NCBI GenBank assembly: GCA_948099385.1
Contig: CANUEZ040000140.1
Span: 1,674,001-1,738,000 of the forward strand
Direction of reading: 5' to 3'
DNA: 64,000 bases
From: Fasciola hepatica
Lineage: Eukaryota > Platyhelminthes > Trematoda > Plagiorchiida > Fasciolidae
Part shown: positions 45,690 to 57,585 of the stretch, one piece after another
Numbering within the stretch: the stretch's first letter is position 1
Layout of the letters: each line of letters opens with the position of its first letter
Notes under the pieces: model-generated
What the model was told of the DNA's origin: nothing
The model's database searches: none
What the model saw: the letters and a program-made list of their open reading frames with translations, nothing else
Translations under genes and position numbers: made by a program

Positions 45690-45870
45690 TGGGAAGTGAT
45701 CTTAAGTCACGAGTCACCTACAATCGTATTGAGAGTTAGGTTCTTTGTTCGAACCCTGCTAGAAACGGCCATCTGTAGTCGTTATTAGCTCCGTTGCCAC
45801 CGGGTTCCCTACCCGTTTAAAATGGTATGGTATTGTGAGGTTCTCCACGACAAGTATCAGAGCAAGAGTT
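45690..45870 (+). mobile_element. possible degenerate SINE
   Basis: A B-box-like TTGTTCGAACCCTGC followed by GTTGCCACCGGGTTCCCTAC and AATGGTATGGTATTGTGAGG. Similar in layout to family B but too diverged to be sure. Confidence 0.3.
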
Positions 45871-45896
45871 GACGTTTGTGCGTGCGTGTGCGAGTG

Positions 45897-46160
45897 CAGT
45901 AGTTGTTGGTGGTTGAGTGGTGTTGTAAGCTTTTATTACCTCTCGGAGGTATAAAGTTTGAACCCACAAATGCCGGTCGCACTGGTAGTAGACAACAATA
46001 TGTTGTCACCCGTCCCAAAATCGCGCTTGACCTATTCGTACCTCATGCGGTTCACCACTTCAAGTGTTACGATTATATTTTTGGTAACCCACGACAGCAC
46101 AGTGGGCCTTTTAGGTCACCTAGAAAACTCCTTCCACTGCATTTATAAGCAGGTTTGAGA
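45897..46160 (+). mobile_element. tRNA-derived SINE family A, diverged copy
   Basis: The head GGTGGTTGAGTGGTGTTG (A box) and TTTGAACCC (B box), then TCGCGCTTGACCTATTCGTA, CAGCACAGTGGGCCTTTTAG and CCACTGCATTTATAAGCAGG follow the layout of the 37090 copy. Confidence 0.65.
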
Positions 46161-46360
46161 TATAAAATAACAAAAATTGTGCTTACGAAGCATGTCCCGT
46201 CTACTGCACTCACATATAGATGTGAAACAAGAAAATTTTAACCGTTTGATACCGACTTATCCTAATTTTTCATCGGAATCGATTTAAAGATATGCATATT
46301 TTACGTTCACGAAATGACGCAGAGCGATGTCTGGTATTGGTAGGTCACAAATCTTAATGC

Positions 46361-46394
46361 TATATATATATATATAATGTATATATATATATAT
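46361..46394. repeat. (TA)n microsatellite
   Basis: Two TA runs separated by one AATG interruption, immediately before the start of the RTE copy. Confidence 0.9.
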
Positions 46395-47118
46395 GGAGTA
46401 CCTGAGAAGAGTATCACCTCTGAGTTGGTAGACTGTCATGCCCCCTGGGGTATTTTTCATCTCTTTGGTCTCCATCATTTACCCAACTCCCACCTGTGGA
46501 TCCACAAAGCTAAGGCATGCATCAACGGCCACACCCCGGCAAAACCGCGAGGGGTGGATTAAACCAGGTGGTGGGTAACCATGGCCTGAAAAACCTCAGT
46601 GAGACAGTGCCCAGAAGGCGAAGATGGATACTCCTACAAAGGCGGACAAGATCTTTTGGATCCAACAACTACCAAGGAAATTTATCCAATTAACAGGGCT
46701 GCATGGACCTGCGGGTCATCGTCACCTCTATCGAATGACGAACGAGCTCCTAGAGAGCCACCGGCAACCATGCATAAAGATCACTTGGACATATTAGGCA
46801 TTCCGGATTGGTAGATCACCATTCAAAAGGCGTATAAGCCACTCGATCGGTCACCGGCTCCCAACACAAAAACTTCCTATTGTCCGGCAGGTGGCTTGGC
46901 TGTGCTCGGGGTATAGGTGCTACCTCAAACAAACAGCTGAGTGACGCTGAGGACGCCTCTTCGAACACTATTCCCAAGTCTTTACGTGCATCTTGTCACC
47001 ACAATTAGCTCTGATCATGTCACAGCGTCCCCAGTAAGCGACGCACCGTGCTCCCCCAATGGCAGGGGTGATCCAAGCACGAGCTGGGAACCTAAACCTG
47101 AAGACAAGGTCACGAGTC

Positions 47119-47260
47119 CACGTAGCCTGCTGGAACGTGGAAACTCTTCTAGATACAGGTAGCCAGTGCATTACCATGCACACACTCTACGATCACATAA
47201 TTAAGGTAGCTCGTCTATTCGAAGTACGTCTACTCAACTCCGACGGCCGACATATTTAAG
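47119..47260 (+). pseudogene. RTE LINE endonuclease N-terminal block
   Basis: Reads VHVACWNVETLLDTGSQCIT then LYDHIIKVARLFEVRLLNSD. The W-N-V-R-T-L and L-S-E-x-R metal-binding motifs are recognisable but altered (Arg to Glu in the first, Ser-Glu to Phe-Glu in the second). The frame stops at 47260. Confidence 0.75.
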
Positions 47261-47689
47261 TCCCTCAAACGGATGGATTCATCACCAGCGCCTCCCTTCA
47301 ACAGCTAGGCAAAACGAAGTGGTGCTGAAAAGGTCGGATCTCTGCAGAAACCCTTAGCCGCTGCGCTAAGACTAGGGACGCCAGACTCTGCAATTCAACT
47401 GATTATTACAGCCTTCGCGACGAAGCTACAGGCTCAGCGAGGAGCGACCGGAAACGATACTGGTCTGAAACTGCCGGTCGGATGGAAACAGCAGCCGCTG
47501 TTTGAGACTTGGAGAAACTTTTCTGACTCATTTGTTTCTCGTCGGAGAAGGCGCCGCCTCCTCCTCCTACGCTACGCAACGATAGCGGCAACCTCATATC
47601 GGGCTGCGACCAGAAGCTTCAACGATGGACTGAATAGTTCAGTCAGCTGCTGGACTGCCCTCCAATCCAATCCGTCTGTGTAACGGCAC

Positions 47690-48849
47690 CAGGTGACAGA
47701 GAACAATATGCAATCGACCTCGAGCCTCGCAACGAATCGGAAATCGTCACTGCAGCTCAAACAATGAAAAACAACAAGTCACCTGATGAGAATGGCATCC
47801 CACGTGAGATCTTCAAGTCCTGTTTGCCAGTTCCACTGGACCCGCTAAGTACGCTATTCCGTCGTATCTGGGACACTGAAGTTTTTCCTAAAGACTTGCC
47901 AATCTTTATCCTACTCCATTTATCATAAAAGGGCGACAAGACTGTCTGCGCGAACTACAGGGGTATCAGCTTCGTCAATATAGCGGCTAAACCTTTTGCG
48001 ACCATCCTACTAAACCACTTTGTTGCTGTTCAGGATGCGCGAACACGCCTCAACTAGTGTGGTTTTCGTCGAAAAGGTTGTGTTTACCAGATCTTCACGC
48101 TACGACAAATCCTAGAGCATCTCTATAAATTCCAACAACTCACCACAGCGTGCTTCATTGACTTTCGAGCAACATTCGACTCCACTGACAGGAAGTTACT
48201 CTGGAGTGTACTGCAAAGCAACGGAATGCCCGAAAAGTACATCAGGTTGATGGATTCGCACTACTCGGCAAAACAGGTGCACCTCCGCCCCTAAGGCGAA
48301 GAGTCTTCAAAGTTCCCAGTCGACTCCGGCGTCCGCCAAGGATGCCCCTCTCCATCCCCGGTCCCATTTAACTACGCTACTGACTGGATAATGCATCGCG
48401 CTCAAAACGACTGTCGAGGAATATAACTTGGCTACAACTCTTGGGTTACAGATTTCGAATTCGCCGACGACATTGTCATTCTGGGAGAGGATCCCGGAAC
48501 TCTGCAGTTGGTTCTTGCCCGTATCGTATGTAAAGCTAAGGCTGTTGGTTTGGAGATAAACACTACAAAACCGAAGTTCCTCACTCAGAGTCAAACATAC
48601 CGCACACGCGTCAGTGTCAAAAATTTGGAACAGGTGTACTACTTCAAGCACCTGGGTTCTACTATCCAGCCAAACGGCCAGATCAGAGATGAGGTTAAAC
48701 TTTATGCAGACTGTGCAAGGAGAGCGTTCCTACACTTTAACAAATCGGCGTGGTCTCGAGGCGAAATAAGCCCCCACACGAAGCTCCACATATACCAAAC
48801 TGCAGTCCGCCCAGTTTCTACGTGTACGTGCGACACTTGGCCGTTGTGA
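47690..48849 (+). pseudogene. RTE LINE reverse transcriptase, with stops
   Basis: In one plus frame: TMKNNKSPDENGIPREIFKS, VCANYRGISFVNIAAKPFAT, CFIDFRATFDSTDRKLLWSV (catalytic Asp in the F-I-D-F motif), VDSGVRQGCPSPSPVPFNYA and FEFADDIVILGEDPG (intact F-A-D-D). The last part, 48508..48849, is open. In-frame stops follow the I-L-L-H-L-S, A-R-T-R-L-N and V-H-L-R-P segments, so it is inactive although the active site survives. Confidence 0.8.
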
Positions 48850-48899
48850 GTAGATAATATAAATGGCTATATGGCCAAAATCAAGTGGTATGATCGCGT

Positions 48900-49255
48900 A
48901 TAAAACTCCGCTTTACTTCAACATTGTGCGAATATAGAAAGACCTTTTTCTCCCAACGACGTCGCCTGCAATGGTTTGGTCATATCCTACAATGACCCGA
49001 GACGGAACCTATGAAGAGGAGCCTACTCCCATCACCCTGCTCAGATTGGGAATGTCGCCTTGTTGGCCAACTGAAGACACGGGTTAGCACTATTCGGGCA
49101 GACATGGATCGCTTAGACCTTCCGTCTGTCTTCGGAGTGTGAGACTGGCGCAACAATTGGATTTTTCGGTGTGCAGACCCTTCCGCAGGCCGGAACGCGT
49201 GTACAGCTACCATCAGAGACATTCAAGAGGCCGACTTATCGTCTCGCGGGAGAAA
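48900..49255 (+). pseudogene. RTE LINE C-terminal tail
   Basis: Reads RRRLQWFGHILQ, then ETEPMKRSLLPSPCSDWECR, then TATIRDIQEADLSSR. The final I-R-D-I-x-E-A motif is shared with the deletion derivative at 39970. Stops interrupt it. Confidence 0.75.
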
Positions 49256-49489
49256 GTCGCAAAAAGGTAAAAAATAAAAGTATGTATTAAAAACGCCGAG
49301 CCTAGAGTTAGACATGGTGCCAATAAAAAAAATACAGAAACGGGTAACAAGGAGAGGAAAATGAATAAAAATAAACGGTTTTCTTCAGTTGCTTCACCGC
49401 ATACATCTTTGTAATTTTTGGAAGTTTTGTTTAATATCTATGGGGCACAAACGTTTCCTACACCTACCGCACAGAATTTGCGCAACTGA

Positions 49490-50215
49490 TTTCAGTTCTG
49501 ATAAATATCCCTCAATGTCTTTAACCAACGACAATCTTCATCCCCTGGTCCACAAACAGGGAGCAGCAAATGAGGCCAGTGATGACGTCAACTTTCTTGT
49601 ACCCGCAGAATACGTCATGGTCTAACCACAATATGGCTTCTTCCAACCACGACCAGCAGGCGCAAATAGCGCATGGAATGGTATAAGAGGGGAAGGCACG
49701 TGTAAAACGTGTCCAGGCCACCGGGAGTGGTGCAGATTGATTACTTTTGCCAGCGGGTGGCTATCCAGAACCAACACACGACGACGCACCTTATCGTCAC
49801 CCACATGGTGTTCCCACTAAGAGCGGGTAACGCTTCGGAGACATCAGTGGTCGGATACAGAAAGTCTCCGGGTGTTCTCAGTGCGGGCAGGCCAAGATTT
49901 CCAACCGGAGAGAAAAACACTGAGCACTGTGGTATCGTAGGTCCGTTCTCTCAATGCGAGGCAGATGTCGCGACGGTGTCACAAGTGACGCAGGTTCACG
50001 AAAGCCAGTCTGGTAGTCGTTAGCCTTGAACTGATCTCCACCCCAACAACAAAGCCAGCTGCACTGTAGCTCCCAAGGTACCTAAAGTCACTGAGTAACT
50101 CTTACTGCTCGCCAAAAACGATGAGTGCAAGCACATGCTCCTGCCAGGTGGGGTAAAAGACATACCATATCTAGAAACCTTAATCTCCAAGCTGCTCAGA
50201 AGGTGCTGCACTACC
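49490..50215 (-). mobile_element. RTE-group LINE 3' half, degenerate
   Basis: Three minus frames carry it: 50020..50211 has LEIKVSRYGMSFTPPGRSMC; the middle (about 49810-50010) reads RLAFVNLRHLCHRRDICLAL and NTRRLSVSDH; 49622..49804 reads HHSRWPGHVLHVPSPLIPFH then ALFAPAGRGWKKP. These follow the order of the C-terminal half of trematode RTE elements. Confidence 0.7.
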
Positions 50216-51569
50216 TATGTGTCATTACCCAGCAAAACAATATGACTGGTCAAAAACTGTTCTCTGAGACGAGTCCGACTTAGCCATCTAGAAGATCTAA
50301 TAAGGCAATCTTAAGAACAGCCCCTACGGTAAAGTTGAAAAGTGAGGATATAGAGTAACGCTATCGTACTCCACTGAAGAGGGCAAAGGATAGTGAAAGC
50401 TGGTTGTAGGCCCTAACGCAATCTGAGGTATGACGATACGACTATCTTAGGACGGACACATACTTACCAGGTACTCCATTTCTCAACAGGTCCGTAAAGA
50501 TGGCATATCAAACTATGCCCTTATCGAAAGCTTGACTCAAAATATCCATAAAGCGGAGCATGCTAGTGCTGCGTGACCTATTTGGTAGAATGCAATGCTG
50601 CTGATGTGAAATAAATCCGTTTTCGTATAAACAAATACTAAATACCAACAAGTCACACTACGGAGTGTCTTAGAATGGGAACGGTACAACGATAGACATA
50701 TAGCGCAAAGTGAATGTGAAGAAAACATCTCATTAACATTTTCGTTTGTTTTTCTTTTTATCGAAGGTACTACCTAGGTAGACCAGGATAGATCTACCTT
50801 TTTCTTGGAGATTGTTTTGTTCTGCTAAAGAACAATATCCTCCGAAGTTTATTCCACAGAGTAAACACCCTGCAGCTACAAAAGGTAACTCTAAGGGAAG
50901 CGCGAGGTCGACTTAAAAACCTTCCCGCTGTAACCACGATGAGTAGACGATGAGCAGGTGGGGAAGAAGCTATCGTTTTGACCTTAGTTGAATAGGTGAG
51001 ACAGCAAAAATGACTTACCTGTCGTATATCTAAAATTAGACTTAGGTCAAACGATAGATATTAGGCAGTGAAAAGTGAATGGAATAAATCAGATGAAACA
51101 GTCTCCATACTGCTGTGGTGGAAGCTCCTCTCTGAACCCTTTCTGAAGCCCGACAGTCTTAAACACGATCTACGTGCACTACCTAGCTACCGTAATCTAG
51201 CAGATGGCAGATGTGCGTGTCAAAAATTATGGGAAAATCATCCCGACAAATGCGTGGGAGGGTATTCAAATCACGTTTCGGACTTAAAAGGTTGATCGGA
51301 TAACAAGCTCGTAAAGAATGGCGAATTCGAGATTGTTTTCTAACCAGAAGTTGAGAATCTTGTATCGGTCAATCCTAGATGAAGAACATGGGACCAGCTG
51401 CTCTACCGAATGACGTGCTCACGCATTCGTCGTCATTTATTGGCAGGTTTTAGTCTTTGAACCAGCTTTTCGTTATTTTTGCTGCAATTTACAGGCGACA
51501 TAAGTTTGAAGTTCAAAGGGTTAACGAAGGAATTATATCGTTTCCATAATTGGTGATGTTAACGGGAAG
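50216..51569. other. unassigned sequence
   Basis: No recognised gene or element. Short frames only. Confidence 0.35.
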
Positions 51570-51840
51570 GATCTGTTTACTACATGATTGCGCGTGAGTG
51601 CAATGGAAGTGGTACATCCCATGACCACAAAGGCTTATTGCACTATTAGGGATAGCTGGCAACCAGACCCTGAGACTTGAAGGGGAGAACCACATTAGGT
51701 ATCAGCAGGTCAGGTGTGATAATGAGCTGTACGGCAGTGGATTACTGTCTACCGCCGAAGTAACCGGTGATTCCGGAGACTCGAACCTCTGATCTCTGAG
51801 GGAGTGAGCAAACACTCTACACCACTCGACCACTGCCGGA
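51570..51840 (-). mobile_element. tRNA-derived SINE family A
   Basis: TTACTACATGATTGCGCGTG at the 3' end, then GGTCAGGTGTGATAATGAGC and CGGCAGTGGATTACTGTCTA, then GACTCGAACCTCTGATCTCT for the B box and CACCACTCGACCACTGCC for the head. Confidence 0.8.
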
Positions 51841-52540
51841 CTGATGGGAGGTCATTTATGCAGACTAAGAATAGAAGGGGGTCTAAAGCTAACATTTTCG
51901 GGACGCCAATGGCGATTGGAGAAGACTGTGACATGGTGTTCCCAACCTCAACTACAAAGGTGCCCACTCAGCGTAGGGATGCATTTTAGTCCCTAGAAAG
52001 CCCGTGAGGGACTGCTTATTTATCATGCAGGTTTATACGATTTTTTAGGACTGTTAGATTTACGAGGTTTCAAATCATGGAAATATAATTTTACTTCATT
52101 GAAAAACATTATTTTATCATCCCAATTATTACAAAGATACAGCATTCAGTCCTGAAAAGGTCCCTGAAGGGACCATTATGAGACCACTTTTATTATGTTG
52201 TATGAATTTACCAGTTACTATAAGTATGGCTTAAAACATGGAAGTATACTTTCAGCTCTTTACAAAATACCATGGTTTATTAGGATTTTTGGCACCGAAA
52301 TATACGTGAAATGTGCCACGCAATAGGAGAATTTTCACAAACAATGTCCTTTTGTCAAACCGAAATTGATAAAAGGTAATAAACTAACATCCTAAGATGG
52401 AATAACGTAGTAGTTTAAAGAAGTTCAAAAGTAATGCCTTGTTCCATGCCCAATTCAATCGTTTGTCATCATCTCTATCCGACTTGGCGAGCATGGCTGC
52501 CGTGCAACAATCAGACGAACAGTTCTAACAGCTCTCTTCT
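51841..52540. other. unassigned A+T-rich sequence
   Basis: No recognised content; it may hold eroded parts of the LTR element that follows. Confidence 0.3.
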
Positions 52541-52570
52541 CACCCATATTTAACATTTGTTAAATACCCC

Positions 52571-53440
52571 TTGTTTAACACTGATGCAACCATTTTCTGT
52601 GACGTCTCAACAAACCAACCCTGCTTCTTTGCTCCTCATGATTTTCAGCGAGCCATTTGTGATCACTTTCATTCAGTTTCCCATCACGGTGTTTTTTATT
52701 CTGTGAAACTTGTCACCGATCGCTTTATTTGGTTCAACATACGCGAGGACGCTCGCGTTTGGGCTAAACAGTGTTGCAAAGTTCATCGTTATACAACTAC
52801 TACATCCGGTACGTCCACTTTGCATGACGGTCCTCTTAAGCATGTACACACTGGCTTTGTAGGCCCTCTCTCACCTTCCAGTGGTTTTACATATAATTTC
52901 AACCGGGTCGATCGTTTCACGCGTTGGCCAAGATGCCATTCCCATCAAAGAAATTTCCACTAAAAAGTTCGCCCATACATCTGTGGAGACTTGGGTTGCT
53001 TCCTTCGGGGTTCCTGCCACTATTACGTCAGACCGCGGACCCCAACTTACACCGGCTTTATTCCGTGACCTATATCGTATCCTCGATTGCAACATATCAA
53101 AACTACAGCCTGCAAACCTGACGTAAACGGTTTCGTTGAATGTTTTCACGGTCGGCCTAAAGCCGCTATCATGGCCAGTTCATCGATGAAATGGATCAAA
53201 ACGTTTTCGCTAATCCTTCTCGGTATTCGCAAGACGACTGGAGAACATATTTACCGTATCGCAGCTGAACTCTCTGTAACCACTTTGTGCCTTCCCAGCG
53301 ATATGTTAATAAATTCCACTCTTCACAATCTAGACCCCACGCCGTATGCTTCCCGGTTTACACATCACATGCGCCAAATTCGACCTACGGCTAAACGACA
53401 CACTTCCCGTCAAACTCAAGTCTCTCATGATTTATCCATT
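52571..53440 (+). mobile_element. CsRn1-like gypsy integrase relic
   Basis: Frames with stops and shifts carry the integrase of a second gypsy element. 52571..52963 reads ATIFCDVSTNQPCFFAPHDF, with HSVSHHGV as part of the zinc-binding region, then GFVGPLSPSSGFTYNFNRVD and RFTRWP. 52881..53126 continues FGVPATITSDRGPQLTPALF, with Asp of the D-R-G motif. The family resembles CsRn1-type elements known from Clonorchis. Gag, protease and RT are missing upstream. Confidence 0.7.
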
Positions 53441-53476
53441 TGTTCTTTTATTTTTGTTCGGGTTGATTCTATTCGT

Positions 53477-53705
53477 AAGGTGTATGGGATGTCTGACTGG
53501 AGTAGTGTCTCTGAGTTGATACTGTCGTGCCCTTGGTGTATTTTCCATCTCGTTGGTCCTCATTACGTATTCAGCTCTCACCTGTGGTTCCACGAAGCTA
53601 AAGCATACAACAGCAGCCACACCCCAGGCAAACCACTCGACAGGCAGAATAAACCGGTTTGAGAGTAAACGGGGTCCAAACAAATCGGTGAGGTGGCTGA
53701 CACAC
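53477..53705 (+). mobile_element. RTE 5' untranslated fragment, left half of a split copy
   Basis: Matches 46395-46620 of the plus-strand RTE copy over its length, for example TCTGAGTTGATACTGTCGTG and CTCACCTGTGGTTCCACGAA GCTAAAGCAT. The continuation of this 5' region is found at 57870..58045, on the far side of the LTR retrotransposon. Confidence 0.7.
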
Positions 53706-53753
53706 TGCTTATCGTTTTTGTTACGCAACTTCTTGTTTTCCCTTTTCAGCCCC

Positions 53754-53931
53754 TGCCATGCAAACTCTCCTCTCGTTCTATGGTTTCATTTTATGCGTTG
53801 TAATTACGTTGCTGTTTTTTGCGTTTCAGCCCATGCACGCTTCTTACTAGTTGAGTAAAGCGTTACATTCTAGATCGGTGTCCCGAAGTCTTTTGCATTC
53901 AGTACGTACGTAATCGGTGACTGATGTTGCA
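53754..53931 (+). repeat. 5' LTR
   Basis: 178 bp, TGCCATGCAAACTCTCCTCT to TGATGTTGCA. About four differences from the 3' LTR, so the insertion is fairly recent relative to the other copies here. Confidence 0.85.
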
Positions 53932-53969
53932 ATTCACCCAACTAGTAAAAGAAACAAACAAACAAACAA

Positions 53970-54443
53970 ATGGATCGTTATCTGCGCCCGGATAAATTTG
54001 ACACTGACGTGAACGCTTCCGATGCATCCAAACAGTGGACATACTGGCTGCGGACCTTCAATGCGTTTCTGAAACGAGTTCAATCCGAAGAAGCCGACAA
54101 ACTTGACGTTCTTGGTAATTTTCTCTCTCCAAACGTTTATGAGCATGTTTCTGAATTTCAGACTTTTGACAGTACTATTTCAACCCTCCAGTTCCTGTAC
54201 GTCTGCCCCAGAAATGTGGTTTTTGCCCGTTATCTTCTTACCATATGCAAACAAGAGATTGGGCAGAGCATAGACCAGTTCGTCCAGAACATCAAAACAC
54301 TCTCAAAGGACTCTGACTTTCGTCCTGTATCTGCTGAAGAATATCGTGACGATGCCATGCGTCTTCAATCCAACTCCATTCGAACAAGACTACTAGGACA
54401 GTCTACCCTAAATTTTCAAATGGCCTATGATATAGCTAGATAA
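53970..54443 (+). pseudogene. gypsy Gag, N-terminal part
   Basis: Starts 38 bp after the 5' LTR with an ATG behind an (AAAC)n tract: MDRYLRPDKFDTDVNASDAS. A Trp-rich capsid-like segment (KQWTYWLRTFNAFL) follows. A stop at about 54441 ends this frame, but the same frame continues afterwards, so the stop is a mutation. A second stop lies near 54517. Gag binds and packages element RNA in the cytoplasm. Confidence 0.8.
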
Positions 54444-54569
54444 TTAGAGGCTGCTCAGAAGCAATCTCAGTCCCATGCAACTGAGAATGCTCCCTGTTCT
54501 TCTTCTACTCCAATGTGATCTCCACCAGCGACAAATCCAGTCAATCCAAAGATCGAAACCGAACCAATT

Positions 54570-56075
54570 ATGTCCGCTGTCAACAAAGATAACTGTTATT
54601 TTTGTGATTATTCTAAGCATCCTTGTATTAAGTGCCCTGCCAAAGATGCCATCTGCAAGGCCTGTGGGAAAACAGGTCATTTCAAGCGTGTATGTCGTTC
54701 AAAACCGAATAACTCATCCGTCACTTCGGCTTCCCGTCCACTACTGTCCTCTGTCTTGACGGCTGTTGCACCTCCTTGTCTGTCTCGCGCGACTACTCGA
54801 GTCTACGTCAATAATGTTGAACTTCAAGCACTCATAGACACTGGTAGTTCTGACAGTTACATTTCACAGTCTGTTGTAGACCCCCTTTGGTGGGAGGTCC
54901 GACCATGCGACTCTCGAATGACAATAGCCTCTACATCTCTGTCGTGTGCCCTTACAAAATACTGCTTGGCAAATATCCGCTACCAAAACGTTTCGTATGG
55001 CAATTTCAGACTCTCTGTCATGAGTAACCTATGCGCTGATATTCTACTTGGCAATGATTTTCTAGGGTTACATGACAAGGTGGGAATACTGTTCAGCGGC
55101 AAACACGGTACGTTTTTCCTGTGCGGTCTGGATGCCGCCAAGGTAGAGCCTCCTTCTTTATTTGTCCACCTATCGCCTGATTGCAGACCCATCGCTACAA
55201 AGTCTCGCAGACATTCTGTTGAGGACGAATACTTCATACGGGCTGAGGTCCAGCGTCTCCTGAATGATGACATCATCGAACCGCCCAACTCCTCTTGGAG
55301 AGCGCAAGTTCTTGTAACTAAGAACGCGACCCACAAGAAAAGAATGGTTGTGTATCACAGTCAAACTATCAATTGCTTCACTCAGTTAGATGCCTGTCCG
55401 CTACCTCGAATCGACAAAATGGTTGAGGCAATATCTCGTTATTCAATATACAGCACCCTGGATCTAAAGAATGCATATCATCAGATTCCTACCGCGGAGC
55501 ACGAGAGGTCATATACTGCATTTGAAGCATGTGGTGCTCTCTATCAATTTAGGCGTATACCGTTTGGGGTAACCAACGGAGTTGCCTGCTTTCAACGCAC
55601 TACTGGCGAAATATTGAAGGCTGAAGGTGTCATACATACATTCGCCTACATAGACAACGTGACAGTATGCGGCGTGACCAAGGAAGACCACTATCAAAAC
55701 CTTGAGCGTTACCTGAAGGCCGCCGCGAAATACGGCATAACATTCAATACGACTAAAACTGTGACTGCTACAAACAAAACCCAACTTTCGGGTTACTTGA
55801 TATCGCAAGGAGAAGTAAGACCTGATCCTGACCGGATGAAACCTTTGCGCGAGATCCCACCACCAAACGATATGAAGTCTCTGCGTCGTGTCATTGGCAT
55901 GTTTTTCTACTATTCGCAGTGGATAACATCATTCTCTGATAAGATCAATCTACTTGTAAAAAAACACAACTTTTCCTCTGCCAAAAAATGTAAAACGGGC
56001 CTTCGAACTCCTCAAAAAGACAATAGAAAGCACTATGGTTGTGACAGTGGACCAAAGTGCCCCGTTAGTGGTTGA
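54570..56075 (+). pseudogene. gypsy Pol: zinc knuckles, protease, reverse transcriptase
   Basis: Same frame as Gag. Two C-x2-C-x4-H-x4-C knuckles at residues 9-22 and 29-42. Aspartic protease with DTGSS at 90-94. Reverse transcriptase with LDLKNAYHQIP (Asp 298) and the catalytic box YIDN at 360-363, where gypsy elements usually have Y-x-D-D. From memory, some invertebrate relatives also have L-D-N here. G-x-x-L-x(2)-G and the W-I-x-x-F-S-D-K-I thumb/connection follow. The frame is lost in an A run at about 55957-55963 and the last 30 or so residues are out of frame. Confidence 0.85.
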
Positions 56076-57219
56076 AAAGGATGCTTCGGACGTCGCAATA
56101 GCCGCCTCACTGAACCAGAGTAATCGCCCTGTAGCCTTCTTCTCTCGTACCCTAACAGCCAGCGAATGGCATCACTCTGCTACCAAAAAAGAAGCATGTG
56201 CGACTGTCGAGGTCCTTCATAAGCGGCGACATTATCTCCTAGGACGCCACTTTAAACCTATTACTGATCAGCGGTCTGTGGTCTTTATGTACGACAGAAG
56301 ACAAACAAGCAAGATCAGAAATGATAAAATTCAACGATGGAGACTCGAACTATCCGCGTATTGTTATGATATAATTTACAGGCCCGGTAAGGACAATGCA
56401 GTTGCTGATACGCTACCTCGCAACATAAGTGGTACTCTTTCTGGTGTAGCTCAGTTAAGAGAACTGCACGATTCGCTGTGCCACCCCGGAGTTCCCCGAA
56501 TGGCTCACTTCGTACGATCTAAAAATCTGCCCTATTCGCGATACAGCGTTTGTGCGGAAATAAAACCACGATTCTATAAACCTCCCATTGGTCGTCTTAT
56601 GAAGGCAACACAACCGTTCGAAAGACTGAGCATTGACTTCAAAGGCCCCCTGCCTTCGACAGCTCGTAATCGATATATGCTGACTATCGTTGAAGAATAC
56701 TCGCGTTTCTCGTTCGCGTTTGCTTGTGCGGATGTGCACTCATCTACCGTTATTGACCGCCTATGCCAACTTTTCACTATATTCGGCATGCCGGCATACA
56801 TACACTTTGATCGAGGAACGAGTTTCATGTCAACTAAGTTGTCTGAGTTCCTGCAAAATAAGGGCGTGACTCTCAGTCATACCACTGCATATAATCCCCA
56901 AAGAAATGGACAGGTGGAACGTCTGAACGGCACGCTTTGGAAAGCGATCACTCTCGCTCTAAAAACCAAAGGTCTACCAATCTCGCAATGGGAGACCGTT
57001 TTCCCAGATGCCTTGCATTCTATCCGCTCACTGTTGTGTACAGCAACGAACTGCACTACGCATGAGAGGCTGTTTAGCTATTCCCGACGATCAGCTAACG
57101 GTACTTCATTGCCAACGTGGCTTACAGTTCCAGACCCCGTACTTCTCAAACGGATGGATCGATCCTCTAAGTCTGAACCCATGGTTGAAGAATTCGAACT
57201 AGTCAGTTGTAATCCCTAA
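56035..57219 (+). pseudogene. gypsy Pol: RNase H and integrase
   Basis: Continues Pol in the next frame. RNase H begins with VVEKDASDVAIAA (Asp 16), with ATKKEACATVEVL and ITDQRSVVFM after it. The integrase zinc-binding part is degenerate (HDSLCHPGVPRMAHF, only one Cys of the usual pair visible). The catalytic core is complete with Asp 201 (SIDFKGPL), Asp 259 (HFDRGTSF) and Glu 295 (NGQVERLNG), giving the D,D35E spacing. A stop at 57217-57219 interrupts it. Confidence 0.85.
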
Positions 57220-57264
57220 TACGCCTGCCTTAAACTGCCTAGTGGCAAGGAAGAAAATGTTTCT

Positions 57265-57486
57265 GTGCGACGATTGGCTCCGACAGGCGATTTTTTAGTG
57301 CCAGAATCAGAACTGACTGAGATATCGGAATTTCTCCCTGGTACACCACAAACAAATCCTTATTTCATAAATGATGCGATGGAACATGATACTAAAGATG
57401 TACCCATAGTCCCATCCACACCCAACACTCCTACTCCCGACACAGTTTCAAACGCTTACTCGACAACAGAGAACTCACCCGTATAA
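57265..57486 (+). pseudogene. gypsy Pol C-terminal tail
   Basis: Same frame as the integrase, after one stop. VSVRRLAPTGDFLVPES is the conserved end of this family's Pol. A Pro/Thr-rich tail (VPIVPSTPNTPTPDT) and a stop precede the polypurine tract. Confidence 0.7.
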
Positions 57487-57585
57487 TTTACGCAACAGAG
57501 AAGCCTGAGTAAGTCATTTTCCTCTCCTTACTGTGGCCTTATTCCTATATACTGCAACTGGTTGTTTTTCCCTGGTGGGGGTGAG

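Larger units (their letters stand above)
46395..49290 (+). mobile_element. RTE-type LINE, degenerate nearly full-length copy
   Basis: 5' untranslated region at about 46395-46860, with a segment (GGGCTGCATGGACCTGCGGG) that also occurs at 57950. Endonuclease start at 47119-47260, linker at 47260-47690, reverse transcriptase at 47690-48849, C-terminal tail at 48900-49255, ending in an A-rich AAAAATAAAAG. About six or more stops and frameshifts are visible. Same family as the minus copy at 7797-11045. Confidence 0.85.
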
